A stretch of DNA of 64,000 nucleotides from Alphaproteobacteria bacterium (GCA_024279135.1 JAJRRU010000019.1:62001-126000), one strand, 5' to 3'; counted from the first letter of the stretch, positions 24,205 through 33,572 are shown. A program made the numbers and translations. Notes: a model not told the origin generated them from the letters alone.

Positions 24205-25209
24205 TTATTGAACAAGGCCATTCTCCCGATAATACCGTTCAGCACCGGGGTGAAGGGGGATGCCCAATCCATCCAGCGCTTTATCCAGTACGATCGATTT
24301 AGCTTTCGGGTGGCCATTGTCCAGAAGCCGCCGGGAGGTTTTATTCCACAGCGCTTTGGTGATTTCATAAACTCGTTCTTCACTGATGCTCGTACTGACG
24401 ATCCATTGTGCACCAACACTTAGTGTTTTGATATGGGGGATGTTTGGATAGGTACCAGCGGGTATTTCGTTTTGTGCAAAAAACCCATATTCCTCAATGG
24501 TATTCTCGGCGTTTATACCGTCGATATTGATCAATTTTGCACCATTTTTTGCCGTGAGATTATAGACCGAGGATGTGGGGTATCCGGCGACTATAAAAAA
24601 CGCATCCAGTTCTCCCTTTTCCATCATGCTGGCAGCGGCCTCCGGTTTGATATATTGCGCCAGTATATCTTCTTCCGATAGGCCATAGGCAGCTAAAATA
24701 ATCCGGGCGTCCACCAGGGTGCCAGAACCTGGTTCATCCAGGGAAACCCGTTTTCCTTTCAGGTCTTGAACCGTTTTGATCTCTGAGCCCTGCAGGGCGA
24801 CCAGATGAATGCTCTCCGGGTATAGATTGGTGATGGTGCGCAAGTTTGTTAATGGCGCGTCGTTGGCAAATATGCCTGTACCGGTATAGGCCCAATAGGC
24901 AACGTCAGATTGAGAAAAACCAGACTCCAACGTACCCGCTGCAATAGCCTTGATGTTAGAGACCGAACCATTGGATGATTGCGCAACGGCGATCAGGTCT
25001 ATGACCCCGCAACTGCCACCCCGTTCACAGGAACGTGAGCCCGGTGGGTTGCTGATGACCAGCGCCAAAAGGCCGCCGATGGGATAATATGTTCCCCCGG
25101 TGCCGCTTGTTCCGATGCGAAAAAACTCTTCGGACTGTGCTGGTATTCTCCCGGGTATAAAGGCAAGAAATACACCAAGCAGAATTCCGGCATAAAGGTA
25201 TTTGCGAAT
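24205..25209 (-). CDS. TAXI family solute-binding protein, start codon probably AUU
   Basis: Periplasmic binding protein of the TAXI family (TRAP-associated extracytoplasmic immunogenic). The hallmark 'IGTSGTGGTYYPIGG' lies just after the signal peptide. The start is unusual. A Sec signal peptide with AQS cleavage begins exactly at an ATT codon (25209-25207), which has AGGGGAG seven bases upstream. No ATG, GTG or TTG lies in frame except TTG at 25263, which would add 18 residues and has no ribosome site. With the ATT start the product has 334 residues. No TRAP membrane subunits (DctQ/DctM or fused) are near, and the histidine kinase gene follows after 60 bases. A sensing role with that kinase is likely by context. 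Confidence 0.88.
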   Translation of the reverse strand: MRKYLYAGILLGVFLAFIPGRIPAQSEEFFRIGTSGTGGTYYPIGGLLALVISNPPGSRSCERGGSCGVIDLIAVAQSSNGSVSNIKAIAAGTLESGFSQSDVAYWAYTGTGIFANDAPLTNLRTITNLYPESIHLVALQGSEIKTVQDLKGKRVSLDEPGSGTLVDARIILAAYGLSEEDILAQYIKPEAAASMMEKGELDAFFIVAGYPTSSVYNLTAKNGAKLINIDGINAENTIEEYGFFAQNEIPAGTYPNIPHIKTLSVGAQWIVSTSISEERVYEITKALWNKTSRRLLDNGHPKAKSIVLDKALDGLGIPLHPGAERYYRENGLVQ

Positions 25210-25304
25210 AGGTAATCTCCCCTGAAATAATCTTAATAAATAATTGACATTACCAACTATCAATTATAGTAGTTATCATTAATTAAAAATAATCCTGTGA
25301 AGTT

Positions 25305-25333
25305 ATAATAGCTGTGTTGCTCTGTGAAGTCAA
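25305..25333 (-). promoter_or_regulatory. Promoter of the TAXI-histidine kinase genes
   Basis: On the minus strand TTGACT (25333-25328) and TATTAT (25310-25305) are separated by 17 bases. Transcription would start near 25298, leaving a leader of about 90 bases to the AUU start. Two direct copies of CTGTGAAGT (plus strand 25295-25303 and 25322-25330, 27 bp apart) flank the -10 and overlap the -35, a plausible regulator site. Confidence 0.6.
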
Positions 25334-25485
25334 AACAGAGTTAATGCAATGATTTTCAGGAAAATTATTAAATTGGTGCTGTGTTTTTCAGTAGCTGAAC
25401 AATTTAACTCTTGTTAAATTATATGTAGTGATTTGTTTGTTTTTATTTTTCTGCTCTCTATAAGGACTCAGCACAGATTTCTCCC

Positions 25486-25514
25486 TGAATATGATTTTTT
25501 GCAAATCATATTCA
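25486..25514. terminator. Perfect 12-bp hairpin downstream of tolC region
   Basis: TGAATATGATTT (25486-25497) and AAATCATATTCA (25503-25514) pair perfectly around a 5-base loop. It lies 24 bases beyond the end of the broken cyclotransferase frame. The stem is AT-rich and lacks a U-run on either strand, so it is a weak terminator or a message-end structure. Confidence 0.45.
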
Positions 25515-25537
25515 GCCTTAAATAATCGCGACCGAGT

Positions 25538-25762
25538 TCAAAAGCTTGTTGAACGTTTCGCCGGAATTACATATCTCGGATCGAGGTTGTACTCGGCCAT
25601 GGACTCATCTATCAGATAAGGTGAGAACCATTGTCCGCCAATCACCAGGGGGAATGGCTCGAGCGTCCTGTAACGTCCCATGTAAAGGAAGTCGTGGATC
25701 TCGGTTATGTCGTTGGGAAAACCCCGTTTTAGTGTGCCGTAAATAAAAACCAGATGCTTCGG
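25538..25762 (-). pseudogene. Broken gamma-glutamylcyclotransferase-like (AIG2/YtfP) gene
   Basis: Directly after the tolC stop, in another frame, the translation reads 'PKHLVFIYGTLKRGFPN' and then 'LEPFPLVIGGQWFSPYLID'. These are the N-terminal hallmarks of GGCT-like/AIG2 proteins, including the YGTL substrate loop. After about 60 residues the similarity ends and the frame stops 16 codons later; the family needs about 120-150 residues, including a catalytic Glu that is absent. No ATG, GTG or TTG starts the homologous part; in-frame ATGs exist only inside tolC (25828 and further upstream). Lost start and lost C-terminus point to a decaying gene. Confidence 0.6.
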
Positions 25763-25763
25763 G

Positions 25764-27182
25764 TTATTGTTCTTGCAGATCGCCGGAGACTTTATCACGC
25801 ACCAGCAAATAATGAATGTTCGGATCATAAAGCTCGACAGGTAACTGAAGATAGAGTGCGGTGAGTTTGCCCATGGCGGAAAGAAGTTCATACATGGTGA
25901 CCGCTTCGTCGCGTTGAGCGCGGATTAAACTGACCCTCGCGTCCAGTAATTCTTGTTCTGCATCCAAAACATCCAGCACAGTTCGTGATCCGACGGCGGC
26001 CTCGCGTTCGACCCCTTCGAAGGCAATGGTGGCCGAAACGATGGCCGTTTTGAACGAGGTTACACGCGCCCTGGCAGACAATAATGTCTCCCACGCACGG
26101 GACGCCTGCTCTGCTGCATTGCGTTGTGCGAGGTCTACTCGCAGGCGTAAATCAGCGGCCTGTTGTTTGGATTGACGCAACCGGGAATACACTGCGCCAG
26201 ATTGGTAAAGCGGCACACTCAGGGTAATCAGGGCTTCGAAATTATCGATGCGGGTGGATATACCGGCACTATTGTAATTTCGTTTTGCCGATGCGGTGAA
26301 GGCGATCTCAGGGCGCAGTTCCCCCGAAACAGCTTTGATAAGGTCTGCGCCCGCCCGGGCATCGAATTGCGCGGCAATCACATTGGGGTTATTCTGGGAC
26401 GCTTCCTCAATGGCGACTTCACGGTTGACCGGTTTGCCCGCTGGCAGGGCGGGCAATGTAAGATTGCTGGACGGTTGATTGCCCGTAACTTTCAGGTAAA
26501 TCGCCTGTGCCGTGGCCAGGGTCGCCTCGCTTTGTATGCGGTCGGCGGTCGAATTGGCCAGGCGGGCCTCGGCCTGATGAACATCGGTGCGGGTAATCTC
26601 GCCGACCTGGAAGCGGTCCTGCGTAGCTTCGAGCTGACGGGTCAGGACGGCTTCGTTGTTTTTGTTGAGGTTTAGTACGGCTTCATCACGGTACACATCC
26701 AGGTATGCCGTTGCTGCGGCCAGCAGTAAGTCCTGTTCAAGGCCGGTCAGGCGGGCACGTGCTGCTTTGACAGTGTTCACTGCTTCGCTGGTCTGGGCTA
26801 CGGTGCGCCCGCCGCGAAACAGCGGCTGGGTTAAATTGAGACCCAGCGAGGTCGGTTGGCGGGTCTGGCTTTTGGCACCGCCTGAACGTTGAGATGAACG
26901 ATTGATTGCCACGCCTGAGGAAGCAGTAAATTTTACGGTCGGCCGCCAGTTCGAAACGGCCTGGGACACGGCTTCGTCCGTAGCCCGTAATCCGGCCCGC
27001 GAAGCACTCAGCGACGGATTGGACAGGTACGTGGCGATCAAGGCCTCTTCCAGGGTTCCGGCCTGGGCTTTTGGCTGGTTTAGCAACAACATCGCAGCCA
27101 CAAAGAGGGTTGCAATAATGCGTGTGGTAATCTCTCCCGGCCCGGATCTGGTATGTTTATTGTGGAATATTGTGGAGCCCAT
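25764..27182 (-). CDS. tolC: TolC family outer membrane efflux protein
   Basis: Outer-membrane channel component of tripartite efflux or type I secretion systems, 472 residues. A signal peptide core ('LFVAAMLLLN') ends at 'AQA' (residue 41). Its n-region is unusually long, so the true start may be later, though no better ATG is seen. Two OEP repeats follow, each with long helices rich in Ala, Gln and Arg, plus the 'TQPLFRGGRT' and 'SVPLYQSGAVYS' strand-turn motifs and the late 'VGSRTVLDVLDAEQELLDA' equatorial motif. There is no membrane-fusion or inner-membrane pump gene next to it, so it probably serves several systems. A broken cyclotransferase gene follows directly. Confidence 0.92.
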   Translation of the reverse strand: MGSTIFHNKHTRSGPGEITTRIIATLFVAAMLLLNQPKAQAGTLEEALIATYLSNPSLSASRAGLRATDEAVSQAVSNWRPTVKFTASSGVAINRSSQRSGGAKSQTRQPTSLGLNLTQPLFRGGRTVAQTSEAVNTVKAARARLTGLEQDLLLAAATAYLDVYRDEAVLNLNKNNEAVLTRQLEATQDRFQVGEITRTDVHQAEARLANSTADRIQSEATLATAQAIYLKVTGNQPSSNLTLPALPAGKPVNREVAIEEASQNNPNVIAAQFDARAGADLIKAVSGELRPEIAFTASAKRNYNSAGISTRIDNFEALITLSVPLYQSGAVYSRLRQSKQQAADLRLRVDLAQRNAAEQASRAWETLLSARARVTSFKTAIVSATIAFEGVEREAAVGSRTVLDVLDAEQELLDARVSLIRAQRDEAVTMYELLSAMGKLTALYLQLPVELYDPNIHYLLVRDKVSGDLQEQ

Positions 27183-27427
27183 TACTGCTAATTTTATTTC
27201 AATTATATTGTTGTTTCACGACTATCATGTATCACTGGAATTGTCACATAAACAAGCGCCGTAAAAGTATATTAACCATGTTACGTTGTCAGATGTGAGC
27301 ATGTCGTTAACATAGAGCAAGAATTTTTTATTTCGATAGACCAAATTGTTTTTTCTTGTTGGACTTTATACCGGGTTCTAATCTCGCACATGATCAGTAA
27401 CTCATTAATTCAGGAGCACCTGCAACC

Positions 27428-29845
27428 ATGAAAACCCATGCTCGTGTCGTCGTTATCGGTGGCGGTATTTTCGGGGTCAGCCTGTTATATAGTCTGGCCA
27501 AACAAGGCTGGTCCGATATCGTTTTGTGCGAAAAAGCGGAATTGACCTCCGGTTCCACGTGGCACGCAGCGTCCCAGTGTCCGAATTTTATCGGCAGCTA
27601 TAATTATGCCAAAATCCACCAGGACAGTATTGAGATTTACAAGGGCCTGGAAGCAGAAACCGGCCTGTCAGCCAGCTTCCATAGTTGTGGCGGCATCCGG
27701 TTGGCCATTACACCTGAAGAAGTAGACTGGTTCGCTTATGTCAAGGGCATCGCGCGCAACGTGGGTTTCGAGATGGACATCATCGGGACCGATGAGATCA
27801 AAAAGCTACATCCGTTCCTGAATACCGATAATGTACTGGCTGGTGCCTATACACCCAATGATGGCCATCTGGATCCGGCAGGTACGGTTCAGGCCATGGC
27901 CCGGAGTGCCCGCAACAACGGTGCGGAGATTTACCGTCACAACCGGGTCGTCGATATAAACCAGTTAGCCGGTGGTGAGTGGGAGGTAATCACCGAAAAG
28001 GGTACCATCGTTTGTGAACATGTGGTCAATGCGGCGGGGTGTTACGGGCCGCAAGTCGGGGACATGGTGGGTTTGAAAATTCCTTACGTTAATATGGTTC
28101 ATTGTTATGTGGTGACCGAAAACGTGCCCGAAATCGAAGCCCTGGATTATGAATTGCCGGTGGTGCGTGATCCCTGGTCCTCGACCTATCTGCGCCAGGA
28201 AGGCAAAGGTATCCTGGTCGGTGCCTATGAAACCGCCGGTGCCCGGGCGATCTGGCTGGATGGTGCAGACTGGGCGCTTGAAAATCCATTGCTGGAGCCA
28301 GATTTCGACGTAATCTCGCAAAATCTGGAACGTGCAGCAGAACGCTTCCCACAATTCTCTCAGGTCGGCATCAAGAAAATTATCTGCGGGGCTATTACCC
28401 ATACCCAGGACAGCTCGTTCCTGGGTGGTCCGGCGCCGGGTCTGAAAAATTTCTGGCAGTTTTGCGGTACCTCCATCGGTATCAGCCAGGGCGGTGGTGC
28501 TGGCAAATTCCTGGCAGGCTGGATGATCAATGGCCAGCCTGAGCTTAATCCACGGGAGTTCGATCCGCGCCGATACGGCGACTGGGCCTATGGTGATTAC
28601 GCGCTTGAAACCTCTATCGAGGAATATCACATGATGTATGTGCCCGGTATTCCGGGGCAGGAGCGCATGGCGGGGCGTCCGGTCAAGACCAACGGATTGT
28701 ACCGGAAGTTATTGGACAAAGGCGCTGTCATGACCACGGCGTTCGGCTGGGAACGTCCCAAATGGTATTCGCCCGATGGCGAAATCGAAACCCCCAGTTT
28801 CCGCCGCAATAATACATTTGATCCCGTAGGAGTAGAATGCAAGGCGGTGCGCGAGGCCGTGGGTATTATTGATTTGACCAGTTTTGCCAAGTTTGACGTT
28901 ACCGGTAAGGATGCCCTGCCGTTTCTGAACCGCCTGTGCGCCAATACTATGCCAAAAACCGATGGCCGCATCGTGCTGGCCCATATGCTGACCGAGGACG
29001 GCTGTATCGAGAGCGAAGTCACGGTGACCCGGTTGAGCGACGAGCATTTCTACCTGTTATCGTCGATAGTCGCCCAAATCCACGACTATGACTGGCTGGT
29101 GCAACACAAACTGGACGGTGAGGATGTCACTATAAGCGATGTGACCGACATCACGGGTATGTTGCTGTTAACCGGTCCGCAAGCCCGTCATGTGTTGTCC
29201 CGGTGCACAGATGCCGATTTGTCCAACCAGGCTTTCAAGTGGCTCAGTGCCCAACATATCCATGTCGCCGGGGTGTCATGCCGGGCCTTGCGGGTGTCCT
29301 ATGCTGGCGAGCTGGGCTGGGAATTACACCATCCCATGGGTGATATTGAAAAGCTCTATGATGCCTTGTGGGCGGCGGGTGCCGATGTGGGCATCAAAGA
29401 CTTCGGGGTCTACGCCCTCAATTGTCTGCGCATGGAAAAAGCCTATAAGGGCTGGGGCTCGGAACTGACCACCGAGATCACCATGATAGAGGCTGATATG
29501 GAACGCTTCGCCGCTATGGGCAAGACCGATTTCATTGGCAAGGCGGCGCTGGAAAACCGCAAATCAGACGGTATCACCACACGGTGTATCTATATGAGTG
29601 TGGACGTGGACGATACCGATTGCCGTGGCAATGAACCGGTCATGGTCGATGGCAACCCTGTCGGGGTGGTGACCTCGGGTGCTTATGGGCACGGTGTGGG
29701 CCAAAGTCTGGCGTTTGCCTACGTAGACCCGCAATACAGTAATCCGGGCACCAAACTGGGTGTGGAGATTATTGGTAAAATCTACCCCGCCGTGGTGCTT
29801 GGCGATGCGGCTTATGATCCGGCCAATCAAAAGCTGCGCGGTTGA
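27428..29845 (+). CDS. Dimethylglycine/sarcosine dehydrogenase-like FAD and GcvT-domain protein (first)
   Basis: Large bifunctional protein of 805 residues. The N-terminal half is a DAO-type FAD domain ('VIGGGIFGVSLLY' near residue 9). 'SGSTWHAAS' places His46 where dimethylglycine and sarcosine dehydrogenases attach FAD covalently. The C-terminal half, from about residue 430, is a GcvT-like aminomethyltransferase domain that transfers the one-carbon unit to tetrahydrofolate. Such enzymes demethylate N-methylated glycines or related betaine products. AGGAG lies ten bases before ATG. It is monocistronic and convergent with the molybdopterin enzyme. A paralogue of nearly the same length lies at 35627-38062. 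Confidence 0.9.
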   Translation: MKTHARVVVIGGGIFGVSLLYSLAKQGWSDIVLCEKAELTSGSTWHAASQCPNFIGSYNYAKIHQDSIEIYKGLEAETGLSASFHSCGGIRLAITPEEVDWFAYVKGIARNVGFEMDIIGTDEIKKLHPFLNTDNVLAGAYTPNDGHLDPAGTVQAMARSARNNGAEIYRHNRVVDINQLAGGEWEVITEKGTIVCEHVVNAAGCYGPQVGDMVGLKIPYVNMVHCYVVTENVPEIEALDYELPVVRDPWSSTYLRQEGKGILVGAYETAGARAIWLDGADWALENPLLEPDFDVISQNLERAAERFPQFSQVGIKKIICGAITHTQDSSFLGGPAPGLKNFWQFCGTSIGISQGGGAGKFLAGWMINGQPELNPREFDPRRYGDWAYGDYALETSIEEYHMMYVPGIPGQERMAGRPVKTNGLYRKLLDKGAVMTTAFGWERPKWYSPDGEIETPSFRRNNTFDPVGVECKAVREAVGIIDLTSFAKFDVTGKDALPFLNRLCANTMPKTDGRIVLAHMLTEDGCIESEVTVTRLSDEHFYLLSSIVAQIHDYDWLVQHKLDGEDVTISDVTDITGMLLLTGPQARHVLSRCTDADLSNQAFKWLSAQHIHVAGVSCRALRVSYAGELGWELHHPMGDIEKLYDALWAAGADVGIKDFGVYALNCLRMEKAYKGWGSELTTEITMIEADMERFAAMGKTDFIGKAALENRKSDGITTRCIYMSVDVDDTDCRGNEPVMVDGNPVGVVTSGAYGHGVGQSLAFAYVDPQYSNPGTKLGVEIIGKIYPAVVLGDAAYDPANQKLRG

Positions 29846-29904
29846 AGGGCGTATGCTGCACTAAAATCCTTTGAATTTAGATTGGGCCTCCTGCCCGATG
29901 TTGC

Positions 29905-31932
29905 TCATAAAGCACTAACCTCGACGCGGGCATCGTTGTAACAGGCACCTTCACAAATGTCGGCCTTGGCTCCCGATATGAGGGCCGAGACCGTCTGGCC
30001 CGTATCGCTGGTACGCAGCCAGGCGCCTTTTGGTGAATACAGTGTTCCGGCAGGAACCCCATCAGTGACAACAAGCCTGAGATTTACCGTGCCTAGATCA
30101 TTCCAGGCCTTAACGGTCATGCCATCTTCCAGCCCACGAGGTGCTGCATCGTCCGGGTTCATCTCTAAAGGTTGCAGGCCATCGCTCATGGTCAGGCCGC
30201 CGAAGGTCGCATTGGTGCGTTTTTTGGAAGACGGGCTGATCAGGTAGAGTGGATAGTCCGATTGAAGCGGCTTGAATTGCGGCAGTCGCTCGCCATAACG
30301 GGCTTCAAGATCGTCAGAGGAAATCTCAATTTTACCCGAGGGTGTGCTGGGGAACACATTGACAAATGGTTCGATATCCTGGCCGTCAATGTCCATATAT
30401 AACGCACTATCCAAGGGTAATTCACTGGGTTTCATGCCGTGTAATCGTGGATCTTCACCATCCAGCGCGTCGTCCATCAATTGTTCGTCGGTGGCTTTGA
30501 ACATGGGGTCGTCGTAGCCGAACTTAGCCGCCAGCCGGCGGAATATTTCCGTATTGGGCAAGCTGTCGCCGACCGGGGGAATGACCGGATCGGCGCGTTG
30601 CAGGTATTGTTGCCCATAGGCCCCGTACACATCGCCGAATTCAAAATGAGATGATGCCGGCAAAATTATATCGCAATATGCCATGCTGTCGGTCATGGCG
30701 ATATCACAACCGACAAGAAACATATCTTCCCGCGACAGGGCGCGGCGCATACGGTTCTGGTCGGGATGCACAGCTATGGGGTTATGGTTATAGATAAAAG
30801 CCGCCTTGATGGGTGGGTCCAGGGTGTCGTCCAGCATGTGGGCCGCCACATCGATTATATTTATTCTTCGTGTGCCGGGGGCTATCAGATCGGTTCGCTT
30901 CAACCGATCATCGGTGAATTTGAAGGCATTACCGGCCTTGATAATCAGGCCACCGCCCATAACGCCGAATTTCCCGGTCAGGGCGGGCAGGACCAGGGCG
31001 GCCCGCAAGGAAGCGCCCGCGTTGCGGCTGCGCTCCAATCCGTTGGAGGCCGATATGATGGCCGGGGAAATCTCATGATACAGGCGGGCAAAGGTTCGGA
31101 TATCCTCGGCACTCAAACCACAGGTTTGTGCGGCCTGTTCTATGGTAACCATACGCGCGCGTTCCATATAATCATCAAACCCGTGTACCCAGCGATCGAC
31201 GAATTCTTTGTCGATGCCGCCCAGCCGTTCAATTTCAGCCGCCACGGCCATGGCCAGCACCACATCGCTGCCCGGTGTTATGGCCAGATGCAGGTCGGCC
31301 TGCTGGGCGATCTTGATGCGCTTGGGATCGATGACTACCAATTTGGCACAGTTTTGTCTGGCGTTTTTTATGATGCCAGCAAAATGCAGGTTCGATACGG
31401 TGACGTTGTTGCCCCACACCACAATCAATTTCGAATGTTGGGCCTGTTCTATGGGGTTGCCGGGCATGGTGCCATAGAGGCTGCTGTAAGCCAGACCGCG
31501 AACACCGCCACACAAAGGCAGGCGGTCAAGCTGTGTAGCCCCCATCTTGTTGAACAGCCGGGCATCCATTGAAGAACAGGAAATCCGGCCATGGGGTCCT
31601 GAATAGTTAAACGGTAAGATGGCTTGCGGGCCGTAAATGTCGATTATCTGGCTAAATTTTTCGACCACCGTACCCAGTGCCTGGTCCCACGATATGGCCT
31701 CGAACTTTGCCTCACCCTTTGCTCCAACCCGTTTTAACGGCGTGGTCAGACGGTTGGGTCCATGTACAAACTGCGGATAGCTACGCATGACCTTATCGCA
31801 GATGACACCATTGGTCAGCGGATTGGCGTGGGAGCCTCGGACTTTGACAATCTGGTCGTCTTCAACCGTAACCAGCAGGCTACAGGTATCCGGACAGTCC
31901 AGTGGACAGACACTGGGGCGTTCGACAAGCAT
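29905..31932 (-). CDS. Molybdopterin-dependent oxidoreductase with 4Fe-4S site
   Basis: Protein of 675 residues of the DMSO-reductase superfamily. The N-terminal domain binds a 4Fe-4S cluster through Cys9, Cys13, Cys17 and Cys45. A long bis-MGD catalytic region follows ('GNNVTVSNLHFAGII', 'AYCDIILPASSHFE'). The C-terminal molydop-binding beta domain covers about 560-670. There is no Tat signal, so it is cytoplasmic. It has no adjacent electron-transfer subunits. AAGGA is well placed before ATG. It is transcribed away from a MocR regulator gene, 110 bases apart, which may control it. Substrate unknown; formate dehydrogenase-like and sulfoxide reductase-like roles are both possible. Confidence 0.9.
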   Translation of the reverse strand: MLVERPSVCPLDCPDTCSLLVTVEDDQIVKVRGSHANPLTNGVICDKVMRSYPQFVHGPNRLTTPLKRVGAKGEAKFEAISWDQALGTVVEKFSQIIDIYGPQAILPFNYSGPHGRISCSSMDARLFNKMGATQLDRLPLCGGVRGLAYSSLYGTMPGNPIEQAQHSKLIVVWGNNVTVSNLHFAGIIKNARQNCAKLVVIDPKRIKIAQQADLHLAITPGSDVVLAMAVAAEIERLGGIDKEFVDRWVHGFDDYMERARMVTIEQAAQTCGLSAEDIRTFARLYHEISPAIISASNGLERSRNAGASLRAALVLPALTGKFGVMGGGLIIKAGNAFKFTDDRLKRTDLIAPGTRRINIIDVAAHMLDDTLDPPIKAAFIYNHNPIAVHPDQNRMRRALSREDMFLVGCDIAMTDSMAYCDIILPASSHFEFGDVYGAYGQQYLQRADPVIPPVGDSLPNTEIFRRLAAKFGYDDPMFKATDEQLMDDALDGEDPRLHGMKPSELPLDSALYMDIDGQDIEPFVNVFPSTPSGKIEISSDDLEARYGERLPQFKPLQSDYPLYLISPSSKKRTNATFGGLTMSDGLQPLEMNPDDAAPRGLEDGMTVKAWNDLGTVNLRLVVTDGVPAGTLYSPKGAWLRTSDTGQTVSALISGAKADICEGACYNDARVEVSAL

Positions 31933-32042
31933 GGAAATAATCCTTCATGATCATGAAATTCAACAAGATTGTAGCGTGAAAGTGGCTTTTCATAAAGGGC
32001 CATTAGGACCATACTTATGGTACCAATTTACGAGGTAAACCT

Positions 32043-33539
32043 ATGCCAGCACGCACCACCCGATCGCCTTTGTTATCCATCACGCTGGACCGTCACGGAG
32101 CTGCCTCGCTTCAGGAACAACTCTATGACCGGATCAGGGAAGCAATTTTAAACGGCCGGTTAAAGCCGGGCAGCCGCTTGCCGGCGAGCCGGGTTCTGGC
32201 ATCCGAATTGGGCGTTTCGCGCAATACCATTCTGGGTGGTTTTGAACGCTTGCACAGCGAAGGATATATCGAAGGCCACATGGGAGCGGCCACGCAAGTG
32301 TCTATGGTGCTGCCCGAAGACCTGCTCAGTGCCCGCAACCGGGCCGCTGTTCACAGCCATGATACAATACCAGCCGGGAAAATTTCTAACCTGTCAGAGC
32401 GTATGGGAGGTTTTGCTTCTCACCGGGCGGATAATTCGGGGCGCGCCTTTCGCCCCAGCTTGCCTGATTTACGCGAGTTTCCTTTCCAATTGTGGAGCCG
32501 GACCATTGCAAAATTCTGGAGAAACCCGCCACCGGACCTGCTGACATCGGGTGATTATGCTGGATATCCGCCGTTGCGCCGCTCTATCGCCGGATATCTG
32601 GGGGCCGTTCGCGGGCTGAATTGCACACCAGAGCAGATCATCATAACCTCGGGCGCACAACAGGCGCTTGATCTGATTGCCCGCACCGTGGTCGATCCCG
32701 GTAATGATGTGTGGGTTGAAAATCCGGGCTATGACGGGCTGAGTTCAACCCTGGTTGCTGCCGGGGCAACCTTGCATCATATTCCCGTTGATGAGCAGGG
32801 ACTGTCCGTAAAATACGGTTGCAAGGTGGCACCAGATGCGGTGCTTGCTGCGGTTACCCCGTCCCACCAGTATCCGCTCGGCATCACCATGAGCCTGGCC
32901 CGCCGTCTGGAGTTGCTGGACTGGGCCACCCGGCAGCGCGCCTGGATACTGGAAGATGATTATGACAGCGAATTCCGATACGGTGGAAAACCATTGTCGG
33001 CCCTGCAAGGACTGGATAAAACCGCGCAAGTGATTTACGTAGGCACGTTTTCCAAGGTGTTGTTCCCGGCTTTGCGGTTGGGCTACATGGTCGTTCCCGA
33101 TGCCTTGATAGAACCGGTTTTACGGCTTCGCCGCGCCATCGATGATTATCCCGCACTGGCCTTGCAACCGGCCTTGCACAGCTTTATTGACGGCGGCCAG
33201 TTTGCCGCCCATATCCGCAGATTGCGGGGACTATATGCCCGGCGCCAGTCGGTATTGGTTGAGGCACTGCAAAACAGCAGCCACGGTCTGCTCAGTGCCC
33301 AGCCCAGCGAAGCAGGCATGCATCTTATTGCCAGTCTGGCCCCTGAGCTGGGCCTGAGCGATGTTGAGGCCTCAATCCGGGCGGCCAGGGTTGGGCTGGT
33401 TGCACAACCACTATCGGGGTTTTATGGTGCCGGTGGGGTAAAAACAGAAGGTCTGGTGCTTGGTTATGCAGGCTTGAATGAACGGGAAATTGAACAAAAT
33501 GTGAAGCTGTTATTGACGGCTATGCTAGCAAAGAACTAG
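32043..33539 (+). CDS. MocR-type regulator: GntR helix-turn-helix fused to PLP aminotransferase domain
   Basis: Regulator of 498 residues. Residues 15-85 form a GntR-type winged helix ('LKPGSRLPASRVLASELGVS'). The rest is a fold-type I aminotransferase domain with 'EDDYDSEFRY' and the PLP-binding Lys338 in 'GTFSKVLFPALRLG'. MocR proteins sense amino-compounds or PLP. It is divergent from the molybdopterin oxidoreductase gene, a common arrangement for regulator and target, so that gene or the downstream MBL-fold gene is a likely target. GAGGTAAA gives an adequate ribosome site. Confidence 0.92.
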   Translation: MPARTTRSPLLSITLDRHGAASLQEQLYDRIREAILNGRLKPGSRLPASRVLASELGVSRNTILGGFERLHSEGYIEGHMGAATQVSMVLPEDLLSARNRAAVHSHDTIPAGKISNLSERMGGFASHRADNSGRAFRPSLPDLREFPFQLWSRTIAKFWRNPPPDLLTSGDYAGYPPLRRSIAGYLGAVRGLNCTPEQIIITSGAQQALDLIARTVVDPGNDVWVENPGYDGLSSTLVAAGATLHHIPVDEQGLSVKYGCKVAPDAVLAAVTPSHQYPLGITMSLARRLELLDWATRQRAWILEDDYDSEFRYGGKPLSALQGLDKTAQVIYVGTFSKVLFPALRLGYMVVPDALIEPVLRLRRAIDDYPALALQPALHSFIDGGQFAAHIRRLRGLYARRQSVLVEALQNSSHGLLSAQPSEAGMHLIASLAPELGLSDVEASIRAARVGLVAQPLSGFYGAGGVKTEGLVLGYAGLNEREIEQNVKLLLTAMLAKN

Positions 33540-33572
33540 GGTCAGGTAATTGAAATTCAGAGTAGAGAAATC

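Larger units (their letters stand above)
25264..25537. other. AT-rich spacer between the TAXI gene and the broken cyclotransferase gene
   Basis: About 270 bases of low GC. It contains the TAXI promoter with its direct repeats (25295-25333) and a perfect 12-bp inverted repeat (25486-25514). I see no open frame with a ribosome site and no RNA gene. Confidence 0.6.

Noticed and set aside
27357-27385. TTGTTG-N17-TAATCT as promoter of the first DMGDH-like gene
   Set aside because: Both hexamers are poor matches and similar pairs occur by chance in AT-rich spacers, so it was not listed as a feature.
30766-31572. 268-codon frame opposite the molybdopterin oxidoreductase
   Set aside because: Antisense shadow of a strongly conserved gene, with no ribosome site.
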